The notes: generated by a model not told the origin, from the sequence alone. Positions 7,510 through 16,878 are shown, numbered from the stretch's first letter. The stretch: 41,702 nt of DNA from Prevotella sp. BV3P1 (GCF_000479005.1 NZ_AWXC01000059.1:1-41702); one strand, 5' to 3'. A program made the numbers and translations.

Positions 7510-9285
7510 ATGGCTGGACCAATACCTTATTTAGACGTTCAGAATCTAACGAAATCTTTCGGCGACCTTATTTTATTCAACAACATCTCCTTCTCCGTTG
7601 CCGAAGGTCAGCGCATCGGTCTCATCGCCCAGAATGGCACTGGCAAGTCTACCCTGCTGTCGGTTCTCACCGGTAAGGAAGGCAAGGACGGTGGCGAGAT
7701 TATCATGAAGAAAGATCTCAAGATTGGCTATCTTGAACAGAAGACTCGGTTTGATGATAACGAATCGGTGTTAGACGCTTGCTTTAATCATCAAGGCGAT
7801 CCACAGAAAGTGTTAAAGGCCAAGCAAATACTAACGATGCTGCACATTGATGATCTTGACCAACCCATGGGACAACTGAGTGGTGGACAGCAAAAGCGGG
7901 TGGCCTTGGCGAACGTTCTGATTACCGAACCCGACCTGTTCATCCTCGATGAGCCGACCAACCATTTGGACTTGGAAATGGTGGAGTGGTTAGAAAGCTA
8001 TCTGTCGCGGGGCAACAAGACACTGCTGATGGTGACGCACGACCGCTTTTTCTTGGACCGCGTGTGCAATTCGATTCTTGAATTAGACGACCGAAGCATC
8101 TACGCATACCGCGGTAATTACAGTTATTATCTGGAAAAGCGCCAAGAACGCATCGAAAACAAACGGGCGGAGGTGGCGCGCGCCAACAACTTGTATCGCA
8201 CCGAACTGGAATGGATGCGGCGCATGCCACAGGCTCGCGGACACAAGGCGCGTTATCGTGAAGAGGCTTTCTACGAACTGCAACAGGTAGCCAAACAAAA
8301 GGTTGAGGAAAGACAAATCAGACTGAAATCGAGCAACGTGTATATCGGTTCCAAAATATTCGAATGCCAATATGTATCGAAGGCTTGGGGCGACAAAGTG
8401 ATACTGAAAGACTTTTATTACAACTTTGCCAGATTTGAGAAATTAGGCATCATCGGCAACAACGGAACCGGGAAATCAACGTTCATCAAGCTGTTAATGG
8501 GACTCGTTGAACCCGACAGCGGGAAGTTCGACATCGGTGAAACCGTTCGCTTTGGCTACTTCTCGCAAGAAGGATTACAGTTTGACGAACAGCAAAAAGT
8601 GATTGACGTGGTCAGTGACGTTGCCGAGAACATCAATCTGGGTGGCGGTAAGAGCATGACGGCCTCGCAGCTGCTGCAACACTTCTTGTTCACGCCCGAG
8701 CAGCAACATAACTTTGTTTACAAACTCAGTGGCGGTGAATTGCGCAAGTTATACCTTTGCACGGTCTTGATGAAAAATCCCAATTTCCTGGTGCTTGATG
8801 AGCCTACGAACGATTTGGACATTCAAACATTGCAGGTGCTGGAAAACTATTTGCAAGACTTTCCCGGGTGCGTAATCGTCATCAGTCACGACAGGTATTT
8901 CATGGACAAGGTAGTTGACCACATCTTAGTGTTCAAGGGCGAGGGCGAAATTCAAGACTTCCCCGGCAATTACACACAATTCAGAGAGTGGAACAGCCTG
9001 AAACCCATCGAGCAGAAACCAGAAGAAAAGAAGGAGAAGCCTGCCACAAAGGACTACAGAAACAACGAAAAGAAAAAGCTCTCTTATAAAGAAAAACGTG
9101 AGTTTGAAGCTTTGGATGAGGACATTACAAAGCTGGAGCAACAGATTAAGGATTTGGAAGAAGAGATATGCAGCGGAAAGTTGACCGTTGAAGACCTCAC
9201 AACCAAGAGCATGCTGCTACCCTCCTTAAAAGAAGAGCTGGATGAAAAAAGCATGAGATGGCTCGAATTGTCCGAACTGTCCTAA
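7510..9285 (+). CDS. ABC-F family ATPase, Uup-like
   Basis: The 591-residue protein has two ABC domains and no membrane segments. The first has Walker A GTGKST (about 43-48), signature LSGGQQKR and Walker B LFILDEPTNHLD. The second has Walker A GTGKST, signature LSGGELRK and Walker B LVLDEPTNDLD. The linker motif ELEWMRRMPQARGHKAR and a C-terminal charged coiled coil (about 500-591) are typical of the Uup branch. ABC-F proteins act on ribosomes or, for Uup, affect replication-associated processes; the sequence cannot choose between these. Its coupling to yihA fits a ribosome-related role. The linker is not the long form typical of antibiotic-resistance ABC-F proteins. Confidence 0.9.
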   Translation: MAGPIPYLDVQNLTKSFGDLILFNNISFSVAEGQRIGLIAQNGTGKSTLLSVLTGKEGKDGGEIIMKKDLKIGYLEQKTRFDDNESVLDACFNHQGDPQKVLKAKQILTMLHIDDLDQPMGQLSGGQQKRVALANVLITEPDLFILDEPTNHLDLEMVEWLESYLSRGNKTLLMVTHDRFFLDRVCNSILELDDRSIYAYRGNYSYYLEKRQERIENKRAEVARANNLYRTELEWMRRMPQARGHKARYREEAFYELQQVAKQKVEERQIRLKSSNVYIGSKIFECQYVSKAWGDKVILKDFYYNFARFEKLGIIGNNGTGKSTFIKLLMGLVEPDSGKFDIGETVRFGYFSQEGLQFDEQQKVIDVVSDVAENINLGGGKSMTASQLLQHFLFTPEQQHNFVYKLSGGELRKLYLCTVLMKNPNFLVLDEPTNDLDIQTLQVLENYLQDFPGCVIVISHDRYFMDKVVDHILVFKGEGEIQDFPGNYTQFREWNSLKPIEQKPEEKKEKPATKDYRNNEKKKLSYKEKREFEALDEDITKLEQQIKDLEEEICSGKLTVEDLTTKSMLLPSLKEELDEKSMRWLELSELS

Positions 9286-9346
9286 TGGTATGGCTCGCCA
9301 CTCCTGCCCCACAGCTCTCAAAGATGGCACACTGACGATCGAAATA

Positions 9347-9943
9347 TCAGAAGACGAACAAGAAAGAATAATATAGTTGGGCAGCCATTACATAGACCAC
9401 CAGCCAGGGAGAGAGCCAGCTTATCCCGACTGACAAAGCATTAAAAATATCGGTCAGCGAACGAAAAGTACCACTTAAAAGTCCAAAGGTGACGGATGCC
9501 ACACAACCCATGAAACATACTATTGGAAAGACACTTTGCGAAAAACTGCTTGGAAGCAAATGACCGGTCACGCTCAGCAGGATGGCTTGGGGCATGAGTG
9601 TCAACAAACCAATAATCCCTGCGAAGGTCACCAGTTCGAGCAAAATCAACTTTAGTGCGAAACGCTGTCGATATTCCTTTCTGGAAGAAGGTGTAAAAGC
9701 CTTAGACAATCCGCTTTGGCTCAATGCGCCCAATGCCATTCCAGCAAGAAGGAGCCAAACGAGTAAGGGAGAGGCGAGGTTGTAAGTGAACTGACCGAAA
9801 AACCATCTGATGCCCTCACTGCTCAACAACGAACGCACAGGCGACATGGGCATCGTGGCTGTGATGAACCACGACACCAGAATGAGCAGAATTTGTACGA
9901 TTCCTAAGCAGAACGTAACGATGGCAAAGGCCTTATTCTTCAT
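9347..9943 (-). CDS. Small polytopic membrane protein with AbgT-like features
   Basis: The 198-residue protein has about five hydrophobic helices. The stretch around SPVRSLLSSEGIRWFF and the following PLLVWLLLAGMALG recalls the N-terminal part of AbgT-family (p-aminobenzoyl-glutamate) transporters. It is less than half their usual length of about 500 residues. I chose the ATG at 9943 because it lies inside the response regulator's last codons (11-nt overlap), a typical coupled start; the frame is open up to an ATG at 9967. It is the last gene of the kinase/regulator operon, so it may be the membrane partner or effector of that system. The AbgT resemblance is from memory and only moderate. Confidence 0.7.
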   Translation of the reverse strand: MKNKAFAIVTFCLGIVQILLILVSWFITATMPMSPVRSLLSSEGIRWFFGQFTYNLASPLLVWLLLAGMALGALSQSGLSKAFTPSSRKEYRQRFALKLILLELVTFAGIIGLLTLMPQAILLSVTGHLLPSSFSQSVFPIVCFMGCVASVTFGLLSGTFRSLTDIFNALSVGISWLSPWLVVYVMAAQLYYSFLFVF

Positions 9944-10658
9944 CGGCTTGCAAATTATCAATGTCAAGCACTCTCAACTCAATAGCCCTGACTACCAGTC
10001 GGGTGGCATTGATTCCAATCCCGTTATTGCCATTGGGAAAGAACTTTTGTATCAACTCGTTCTGTCGCTTTTCCAAACTTTTTACGCCAAAGGGCATCCC
10101 TCGCAAGTTCGTAATCTGCTCCTTGGTATAACCCAAGGCCAGATGACGGAGGAAACGCTCATCATATTCATCAATCTCATAATTCACAAGTGCCTCTTGC
10201 CGCATCAGTTGGTTATGGATGCTTAACTTGAAACGCTCCACTATTTTTTTCAATATCGGCTGATTGAACACCATGCGTTTGCCAGCCATCACACTGCCAA
10301 CATCGCCCCGCGTGAGCAGTTCGCCACTCTTCAAGATGATTCCATCGCAACCCGCATCCAGCACGTCGACCCATAATTTTTCGTTCAGTATCTCGCCGGT
10401 AAATATCAACACCTTCACCTGCGGATAGCTTTGTTTCGTTTGCCTGCATATCTCAACACCAACGGTCGTGGAGCCGCCAAGCCCCAAGTCCAACAAAACC
10501 AAATCAGGTACTTGCTGCTTTATCAAGCGCCAATACTCTTGTTCGTTTTCAGCCGTGCCAATGATTTCGGCTTCAGGAATCTCGTTTTTAAAGATGCCCT
10601 CGGTACCCTTCAGTTCCAAAGGAACATCCTCTACTATGATAATTTTAAATTCTTCCAT
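9933..10658 (-). CDS. Response regulator with receiver and divergent LuxR-like output domain
   Basis: The 241-residue protein has an N-terminal receiver domain with the acidic pair E10/D11, phospho-acceptor D57 (LVLLDLG), T87 and K110, so it should be phosphorylatable. The C-terminal region (about 155-225; DERFLRHLALGYTKEQIT, then GVKSLEKRQNELIQKFF) resembles a divergent LuxR/GerE helix-turn-helix. It overlaps the upstream sensor kinase gene by 25 nt and the downstream membrane protein gene by 11 nt, so the three are translationally coupled. Its cognate kinase is almost certainly the preceding gene. Targets are unknown; the LacI-type gene across the divergent promoter region is a candidate. 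Confidence 0.9.
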   Translation of the reverse strand: MEEFKIIIVEDVPLELKGTEGIFKNEIPEAEIIGTAENEQEYWRLIKQQVPDLVLLDLGLGGSTTVGVEICRQTKQSYPQVKVLIFTGEILNEKLWVDVLDAGCDGIILKSGELLTRGDVGSVMAGKRMVFNQPILKKIVERFKLSIHNQLMRQEALVNYEIDEYDERFLRHLALGYTKEQITNLRGMPFGVKSLEKRQNELIQKFFPNGNNGIGINATRLVVRAIELRVLDIDNLQADEE

Positions 10659-13600
10659 ATCGTTTTTGTTAAGGTGATATTTATGTTTATTCGTCCTGAC
10701 TCATCTTTCACAGCCTGAATGCCGCAGCCACGCGCGTTGGTAGCCTCCCCTACCTCACGAACAATCTGCCTGCACAGCATGAACTGCATGTCAACGGTGT
10801 TGGGTGTAAATAGAGCGGCTACTTGTTCATCGGAGAGATGAAGATTGTTCATCTTCACATGAATAAGGCAATATACGGGGTCTTTGTCTTCAGCAGTCAG
10901 CACCAGTTCGCCGCCATTTTGCTCTTTCAAGATGTCAAACAAATATCGCAGCATGTCGTCATCCACCTTGACATGATTGTCTATCTGTCGCATGGCCTGC
11001 GCACTCAGCAGCATGTACAGGTCTTTGTAATAAGAAGAAAGCTCGCTCAACACCGGAAGGTTTTCGTCTTTTCCATCTGCCAAAACACCTATTTTAGCGG
11101 GATAATACATCGTTTCGTGCTTTAAGGTTGAAAGGCAATTGTCCAACACGCTGTTGCTGATGTGCAACTGGTCGTTTTCGTAACTCGTTCTTCTCAGTTC
11201 GTCTTGAGCCAGTTCCATACTGGTTGTCTGCACTTCCTCCACATGAATGCGATCTCGCAACGCATCCATGATTTGTTCGACGATAGCGTTAAGTTTGGTA
11301 AATCGGGTATTCAACATTCTGCGGTTGAACGTCCAAAGCGTCTGTATCTTCTGTAATTTCTCCTGAGCGGGGGCCTCGCTCAACAACGTCTGGTTGATTT
11401 CCTGGATCCGATCAACGCTGAACCGATAATACACCCGATGTCGATCATACAAAAAATAATAGGCGGGGAATATCAGCATGAATATCAATGAAAGGATGAC
11501 GAGGGCCACATTCTTATTGACTTCTGAACGTTGCATCATTTGAACGTACGTGCCTAACGTACTGTCTGCACTGCGTTCGCGGAACAACTGCGTATATACC
11601 TTGTTGTTATAAGCGTACAAGGCCCACTTGTGCAGGGCCAATGCGGCCACGGCACTTTCGTTCCTGATGCCAAGGATGACATTGTAATTGGTTGGAATGC
11701 TGTCGTATAACCATTTGATTTCTGCCGGCAATGCGGTACTGTTTGACATGATGGTCATCGTATCTATGCCATGCGGTCTGCATGTTCGGTAATGGCGGTT
11801 GAGATAATACAGGCAACTATCTGCAAACAACAGGGTTTTCTGATAGGCTCCATGGATGTTGCTGAAGTAAGCACTATCGGCAAAAGCTGTGGCTTGCGGG
11901 ATGAACTCACCCTGCACCACCTCCGCTTGACCAATCGAATGGGGCGTGTGCGGCGCATTTCCCCACTCGCCCGCATTCACGTTGATGAAACACGAACCCA
12001 CCATGCAAAGTACCGTAATGGTACGCGCCACTCCCTTCGGCAGCCTAAAGGCGAACGTGCTACCCTTGCCTTCTACGCTCTCGGCACGAATAGAACATAC
12101 ATTGAATATCTTACTGGTTTTACGGTATCTGTCGATGATTCCCTTGCAATTCATCAATCCGAATCCGTTGCTGATGCGGTGCTGCGGAGGGTTGCCATCA
12201 ACGCTTTCGAGCGTGTGGTCAACAATGGGCTTGTTTACGAACAGATGCTCAATTTGTTGTTCAGACATGCCAACGCCCGTATCTTCTACCCTAATCTCCA
12301 CATAGTCGTCACCCTCCTCACTGTCTATCCGTACCTGTCCGCCAGAGGGCGTGAACTTCTTCGCATTGTCAGCCAAGGTGTTAAGCATGAAGACGGTGAG
12401 CGTCTTGTCGGCCTTGACCACAGCTTGGGTGGGCATTACCTGCAAATCAATGCCTTTGATGGAGAAACTCATCCGGCTGCGTGACAACAAATTAAAGACA
12501 TCTTGCAACGGAAAACTTTCAATCCTCAGGCTCAACACACCCTGCCGCAACTGTATCCAATGGGTCAAAATGCTGTTATAATCATTAATCTGCTCGGCTA
12601 ACTCAGCGATATAGGTATACCGGTCGTCCCTGATGGACTTCGCCTCGTTCTTTTTGGTGAGTTGATGTATTTCGTGCAACATCCGATCTATCAAAGGAAT
12701 GATGCTGTTGACAAGCGACACTTTGGTTCGTTGTTCGAGGTTACGCTTCTTATTCTTGGAAACATGCAGTTGCTGCACATGCTTCTCCTCCTCAATCTCT
12801 TCATACTTCTCTTGGTTTTCCTCGAGTGCCTCTTCATTGTCGTGCTTCCATTTTTCAAGGGGTTCCATGAGTTTTGTCAACGTTGAAGCCTGTCGGTCGT
12901 TTCTCTTTCTCATGTAGTAGAAGATAAACAACAACAAGCATACGACAACGATGGTGATGATGATGGCCAGAATCATCCGATTCAACTGCTTGGATGACAA
13001 ATTCAACTGTTCTGCGCGGGCCTCCAACTGCCTGTCCTGTCTGGTTCCTTCCTGTATGTCGAGGTATAAATTTCGGTTGTAATCGCTGTTTTGCTTGTCG
13101 TCTATGGCCGAGTAAGCCAGTGACAATTGCTCTCGGATAGATGCCACAAGGTCGGGAGCTTGATTGATGGCATGATTGGTTTCCAATGCGTTGTGCAGAC
13201 AAATCAAGGCCGACTTGTAATCTTTCAACTCCCAATAACACTCCGCAAGCGTTCGGTACGATCCGGCAATTTGATAAACGTCGCCATATTGAATGAATGT
13301 TTTCAACGAGCGTTGCGCCAAATTTCCGGCCAACAACGAATCAGGCATGTCGTACGGATTGATGAGTTGCATGGAGGACAAGTTGTCGTGTATCAACTTG
13401 TCGCGGAACTTCTTTCGCTGCAAATGCTCGCTCATGGCCTGCATCGAGTTGGCCTCCCAATAGGGATAATAATGCTGTTTAGCCAGCACATAGCATCGTG
13501 TAAGATACTCAAACTCGGCCTGGTTGATTTCCTCACGCGTGCCACCGAGGATGATGCCGCCCGCACCAACGTTATACAGGTAATTCAACAGTTGGGAAGT

Positions 13601-14188
13601 ATCTCGTGCTATCTCGCCGTTGGCATCAATTTGGTTGATGGCATCGATTGACAAATCTTCCAAACCCACATAATAAAAATAGGTAGAGGTGGTGAGATAA
13701 AATTCGCTTTCGGCATAAATCATTCGGCGTTTTTGGTGTTCATCCAGACTGTTGTACTCCTCCTCGATTCGATGCAGACGCCTCATGGCACTCTCTCGAT
13801 AGACATAAAAATCCTTGTTTTTGGAGCAACGTTGGCAAAGCCGCATCAACTGAACGTCAGCTACTAACAATTCAATTTGATTGTTGGTCGATTTACGTAC
13901 TTCAGACAGCAGCGAATCTGCCTTGGCATATTCCATCCTTGCTATGTGGACGAACGCCAGATGGTTGAGGGCTTCGGCATAACCATCACCATATTTGCCC
14001 GCCAGTTGCATCGCCCGATTGGCATAAAGCGACGTACTGTCCAAATTGCGGTAGCGAAACTGGTACGCCCTTTCGTTCAGAGCCTCCACGTCGTCACCGT
14101 GAGGGTCTGAGCAAGCTATCGCACACACGAGAATGACAAGTGTGAGCAATACCGAATAGATGCGTTTGGTTGTTTCTTGATGACACAT
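10634..14188 (-). CDS. Double-module sensor histidine kinase lipoprotein
   Basis: The 1184-residue protein starts at the ATG at 14188, which gives a lipoprotein signal (Cys26 in CAIACSD) and a 5' leader of about 20 nt from the promoter. TPR-like helices fill about 40-390 and a membrane helix lies at 405-426. A coiled coil then leads to an HK core with N box NTLADNAKKF (603-612), G1 DTGVGM (636-641) and G2 GFGLMN (675-680). A second membrane helix (about 721-739), a second extracytoplasmic domain and a third helix (about 893-914) follow. The last part has a coiled coil, LKHETMYYP (His1024) and a degraded ATPase-like fold. The first dimerisation region has no His at the H-box position (VNSIIPLI). 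The architecture recalls Bacteroidales proteins labelled DUF5112/DUF5113; that label is from memory. Confidence 0.85.
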   Translation of the reverse strand: MCHQETTKRIYSVLLTLVILVCAIACSDPHGDDVEALNERAYQFRYRNLDSTSLYANRAMQLAGKYGDGYAEALNHLAFVHIARMEYAKADSLLSEVRKSTNNQIELLVADVQLMRLCQRCSKNKDFYVYRESAMRRLHRIEEEYNSLDEHQKRRMIYAESEFYLTTSTYFYYVGLEDLSIDAINQIDANGEIARDTSQLLNYLYNVGAGGIILGGTREEINQAEFEYLTRCYVLAKQHYYPYWEANSMQAMSEHLQRKKFRDKLIHDNLSSMQLINPYDMPDSLLAGNLAQRSLKTFIQYGDVYQIAGSYRTLAECYWELKDYKSALICLHNALETNHAINQAPDLVASIREQLSLAYSAIDDKQNSDYNRNLYLDIQEGTRQDRQLEARAEQLNLSSKQLNRMILAIIITIVVVCLLLFIFYYMRKRNDRQASTLTKLMEPLEKWKHDNEEALEENQEKYEEIEEEKHVQQLHVSKNKKRNLEQRTKVSLVNSIIPLIDRMLHEIHQLTKKNEAKSIRDDRYTYIAELAEQINDYNSILTHWIQLRQGVLSLRIESFPLQDVFNLLSRSRMSFSIKGIDLQVMPTQAVVKADKTLTVFMLNTLADNAKKFTPSGGQVRIDSEEGDDYVEIRVEDTGVGMSEQQIEHLFVNKPIVDHTLESVDGNPPQHRISNGFGLMNCKGIIDRYRKTSKIFNVCSIRAESVEGKGSTFAFRLPKGVARTITVLCMVGSCFINVNAGEWGNAPHTPHSIGQAEVVQGEFIPQATAFADSAYFSNIHGAYQKTLLFADSCLYYLNRHYRTCRPHGIDTMTIMSNSTALPAEIKWLYDSIPTNYNVILGIRNESAVAALALHKWALYAYNNKVYTQLFRERSADSTLGTYVQMMQRSEVNKNVALVILSLIFMLIFPAYYFLYDRHRVYYRFSVDRIQEINQTLLSEAPAQEKLQKIQTLWTFNRRMLNTRFTKLNAIVEQIMDALRDRIHVEEVQTTSMELAQDELRRTSYENDQLHISNSVLDNCLSTLKHETMYYPAKIGVLADGKDENLPVLSELSSYYKDLYMLLSAQAMRQIDNHVKVDDDMLRYLFDILKEQNGGELVLTAEDKDPVYCLIHVKMNNLHLSDEQVAALFTPNTVDMQFMLCRQIVREVGEATNARGCGIQAVKDESGRININITLTKTIWKNLKLS

Positions 14189-14215
14189 GCTTAGGCTGGC
14201 AAATAATCTGTCACA

Positions 14216-14223
14216 CAAAGATA
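14216..14223 (-). promoter_or_regulatory. -7 element of the kinase operon
   Basis: The minus strand reads TATCTTTG, an exact TAnnTTTG match, 27 nt upstream of the ATG at 14188. This supports the lipoprotein start and not the in-frame ATG at 14308, which lies upstream of the element. The -33 region is only a weak match. Confidence 0.55.
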
Positions 14224-14318
14224 ACCATTTACTGTTTGAAAATAAAGAAAAACGAAGGAAAATGTTGACTATGCTTAAAATATGCAACTGTGCTTTCGCA
14301 CAATACAACTATTCTTTG

Positions 14319-14326
14319 TAATTTTG
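14319..14326 (+). promoter_or_regulatory. -7 element of the LacI-type regulator gene
   Basis: TAATTTTG matches TAnnTTTG and lies 85 nt before the ATG at 14412. The -33 site is at best TTTC near 14294-14297. An imperfect dyad CACAT-N7-ATGTG lies at about 14393-14409, just before the start codon, and could be an autoregulatory operator. Confidence 0.45.
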
Positions 14327-14411
14327 CATCACATAGACAGCGCCCTCAACAAAGCAAGTTAACTTATTTTCTTGAGGCTTGCACGATGATTGCACATATT
14401 TTAAATGTGAT

Positions 14412-15476
14412 ATGACAGAAAAAATAAGAATCAAGGATATCGCCCAGCGGGCGGGCGTTTCGGTTGGAACAGTAGACAGAGTCTTGCACGGACGCCCCAA
14501 CGTTTCTCCATCAGCGCGTGAGAAGGTGGAGAAAGCACTCTCGGAGATGAATTATCAACCCAACGTGTATGCCAGTGCCTTGGCGTACAACAAGTCATAC
14601 ACCTTCTATCTCGTCATCCCACAACATGAATCTGAAACTTACTGGGAGGAAATTGAAGAAGGTGCAAAGAAAGCCGTAGAAACCAGACGCGACTTCAATC
14701 TCGAAACAAAAACACTCTATTATGAGCGACTCAAAGAAGAGTCGTTTAAAAAGGTGGCAGCCACCTGTTTGCAAGAGAAGCCCGACGGGGTGGTCATCGT
14801 TCCAGCAACACTCAACTTGACAAGAGCGTTCACGAATCAATTGCACGATTTGAACATCCCCTTCATCCTGCTTGATTCGTACATGCCCGAACTGAATCCA
14901 CTCTCCTTCTTCGGACAAGACTCATTCAAAAGCGGCTACTTCTCGGCAAGGATTCTGATGATGGTAGCCCATCAAGAGAAACAAATCGTGCTGATGAAGC
15001 GCATCAAGGACGGAAAGGTGACCAGCAAACAACAGGAAAATCGTGAGGTGGGATTCAGACATTACATGTCAGAACACTTTCCTGAGATTGAAATCATCGA
15101 GTTGGGCTTGCCCATAAAGGCCACCAAAAAAGATTATGACTTGAGGTTAGAAAACTTTTTCAATGAGCATCCTCAAATACATCATTGCATTACCTTTGGC
15201 TCCAAAGCGCACATCATGGGCGACTTTCTGTTAAGAACCAACAGAAGAAGCACCCAAATCATGGGATATGACATGGTGGGTAAAAACGCCGAATGCCTCA
15301 GACAGGGCAGCGTGTCGTTCCTTGTTGCTCAGCATGCCTACCAGCAAGGCTACTGTTGCATTGACACGTTATTCAAAGCCATCGTACTGAAAAAGAAGGT
15401 TGACCCCGTAAACTACATGCCGATAGAGTTGTTGACGAAAGAAAACATGGATTTTTATCGTCGCACGCAATTGTAA
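14412..15476 (+). CDS. LacI-family transcriptional regulator
   Basis: The 354-residue protein has an N-terminal LacI helix-turn-helix and hinge (IRIKDIAQRAGVSVGTVDRV, then HGRPNVSPSAREKVEKAL) and a periplasmic-binding-protein-like effector domain (about 60-354). The HTH begins at MTEKIRIK, so the ATG at 14412 is preferred over the in-frame one at 14379. This type usually controls carbohydrate genes and responds to a sugar. No obvious sugar operon adjoins it, so its target cannot be read from context. It is divergent from the sensor kinase operon, with 223 nt between the starts. Confidence 0.92.
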   Translation: MTEKIRIKDIAQRAGVSVGTVDRVLHGRPNVSPSAREKVEKALSEMNYQPNVYASALAYNKSYTFYLVIPQHESETYWEEIEEGAKKAVETRRDFNLETKTLYYERLKEESFKKVAATCLQEKPDGVVIVPATLNLTRAFTNQLHDLNIPFILLDSYMPELNPLSFFGQDSFKSGYFSARILMMVAHQEKQIVLMKRIKDGKVTSKQQENREVGFRHYMSEHFPEIEIIELGLPIKATKKDYDLRLENFFNEHPQIHHCITFGSKAHIMGDFLLRTNRRSTQIMGYDMVGKNAECLRQGSVSFLVAQHAYQQGYCCIDTLFKAIVLKKKVDPVNYMPIELLTKENMDFYRRTQL

Positions 15477-15584
15477 AAAAAGGAAATCGTCTCATGCCCA
15501 TCAGCAACGGCCACATTGACCTACAGCTACTGTGGACGCGCCCCGGGGCGACATCAATCAGGTTTCATTCACACGTCATCAAAT

Positions 15585-16391
15585 ATGGATATCATCAAAC
15601 GTAATTTCTTTCGGTTGCTGCGCTCTGGAGCACTCAATGAGTATGTTACGTTAGAGCCTATGACAACCTTCAAATGGAATCGCCTGTTTCAGATGGCTGC
15701 ATCTCAAAACGTGGTGACCATCGCATTGAAAGGCATCAAGAACCATCAATATGACACCAACATCCACATTCCGCAAAAGCTCATACTTGGTTTGCAGGAA
15801 ATGACTGATAAGGATGAGCAGGAATGGGTTACCAACCCACATCTCAGCAATCCCACGTTAAACAAGCGTTTAAAAAAAATCAAACACGATGAGCGACATG
15901 CAATTGATACTTCAATGGAAACGCTTCAACTGCTTGACATCATTATCTTTAATGTCAATCACATATTAGCCAAAGGCATCTCCGTCAGAGGCATCATCGA
16001 ACTGGGTAGCTACTTAAGAACAAAAGGTGACAAGGTTGATTTTGTCAAACTTGAAACCTGGCTCGCCAAACTTCACCTACAGCGCATGGCACAACTGCAG
16101 GGAAGCATACTGATTGTTGTTTTCAATTTTGAGCAAGACGAAATACCTTTCGTAGAGAATGTAGAACGCGATGCCTATCCTCTGATTTTAAGAACTCTGA
16201 CCCATACAGAAATCGACACGACAAAAGAATGGCATTTCAGAGAAGGCAAAGCAGGATTTGTGCAAAACAACAACAAAGTACTCCGGCGTAATCTCAGGCG
16301 CAGTATGAGATACATCAATTTCTCCCCCATCGAAACATCAAGCCATTTCATCGTAAATCTCGTTCGAAGTTTGTCCGAAATCGAAGAATGA
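15585..16391 (+). CDS. Uncharacterised protein, possibly a degenerate nucleotidyltransferase relative
   Basis: The 268-residue protein lacks a signal peptide and membrane helices. It starts MDIIKRNFFRLLRSGA; the in-frame ATG at 15516 would add a Gly/Arg/His-rich extension across a GC palindrome and is less likely. The N-terminal LLRSGAL...FKWNRLFQMAASQNV and the C-terminal ELGSYLRTKGD...KLETWLAKLHLQRMAQ resemble the helical parts of the uncharacterised nucleotidyltransferase family NTP_transf_5. I see no DxD-type catalytic centre between them. It may be an inactive derivative or merely a similar helical fold. It lies 108 nt after the LacI-type gene with no promoter of its own, so the two may be cotranscribed. 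Confidence 0.65.
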   Translation: MDIIKRNFFRLLRSGALNEYVTLEPMTTFKWNRLFQMAASQNVVTIALKGIKNHQYDTNIHIPQKLILGLQEMTDKDEQEWVTNPHLSNPTLNKRLKKIKHDERHAIDTSMETLQLLDIIIFNVNHILAKGISVRGIIELGSYLRTKGDKVDFVKLETWLAKLHLQRMAQLQGSILIVVFNFEQDEIPFVENVERDAYPLILRTLTHTEIDTTKEWHFREGKAGFVQNNNKVLRRNLRRSMRYINFSPIETSSHFIVNLVRSLSEIEE

Positions 16392-16480
16392 TTAGCCCTT
16401 TCTTGAAAAATCAAATCATAAATACATTTCAAAAAGCATGACGGTTGGATGGCAAAAGCAATGAGTTTGCAAGCTGAAAT

Positions 16481-16657
16481 CATGTACTTTAGGCGGTAAA
16501 TGCATACGAATAGCCGATCTATTCCATGTGAATAAGACAAGCGATGATGAGTTTGATACTTTGAAACCCTAAAAAATCAGTTTTTTCTTGTCTATTTCAC
16601 GATTTTATTTGTAAAATATTACGAATCATTTTAACAAACAAAAGGTTTTTTGACAAA
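16481..16657. repeat. Degenerate 177-nt interspersed repeat, copy B
   Basis: It is the partner of 6624-6800, with equal length and about 73% identity over the first 100 nt. The frame matching copy A ends at the same TAA but is interrupted upstream by a TGA at 16462-16464, so it is not a gene. Like copy A, it lies upstream of a translation-related gene (rpsA). Confidence 0.6.
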
Positions 16658-16878
16658 GATGTTTATCATTGTCCGACATCGTCAAAAATTTCAATAAGTT
16701 GCCATTAATGATAGTTTCATGTATCAAGTTCGCCGTACAAATCAAATACGGATATATATACTCAAGAGATGGAATCACAGGATGAGATAGCAGGGCTTAA
16801 AAGCATATATGGGATGCGATAATCGCTACGGATTAGTTAAAATAATGTAATAATCGATATGTTTTACAAACGACACCC

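Noticed and set aside
12855..13651. Long open frames on the plus strand opposite the sensor kinase gene
   Set aside because: They are antisense to a well-supported coding sequence and encode no recognisable domains; similar shadows occur opposite porW and susC.
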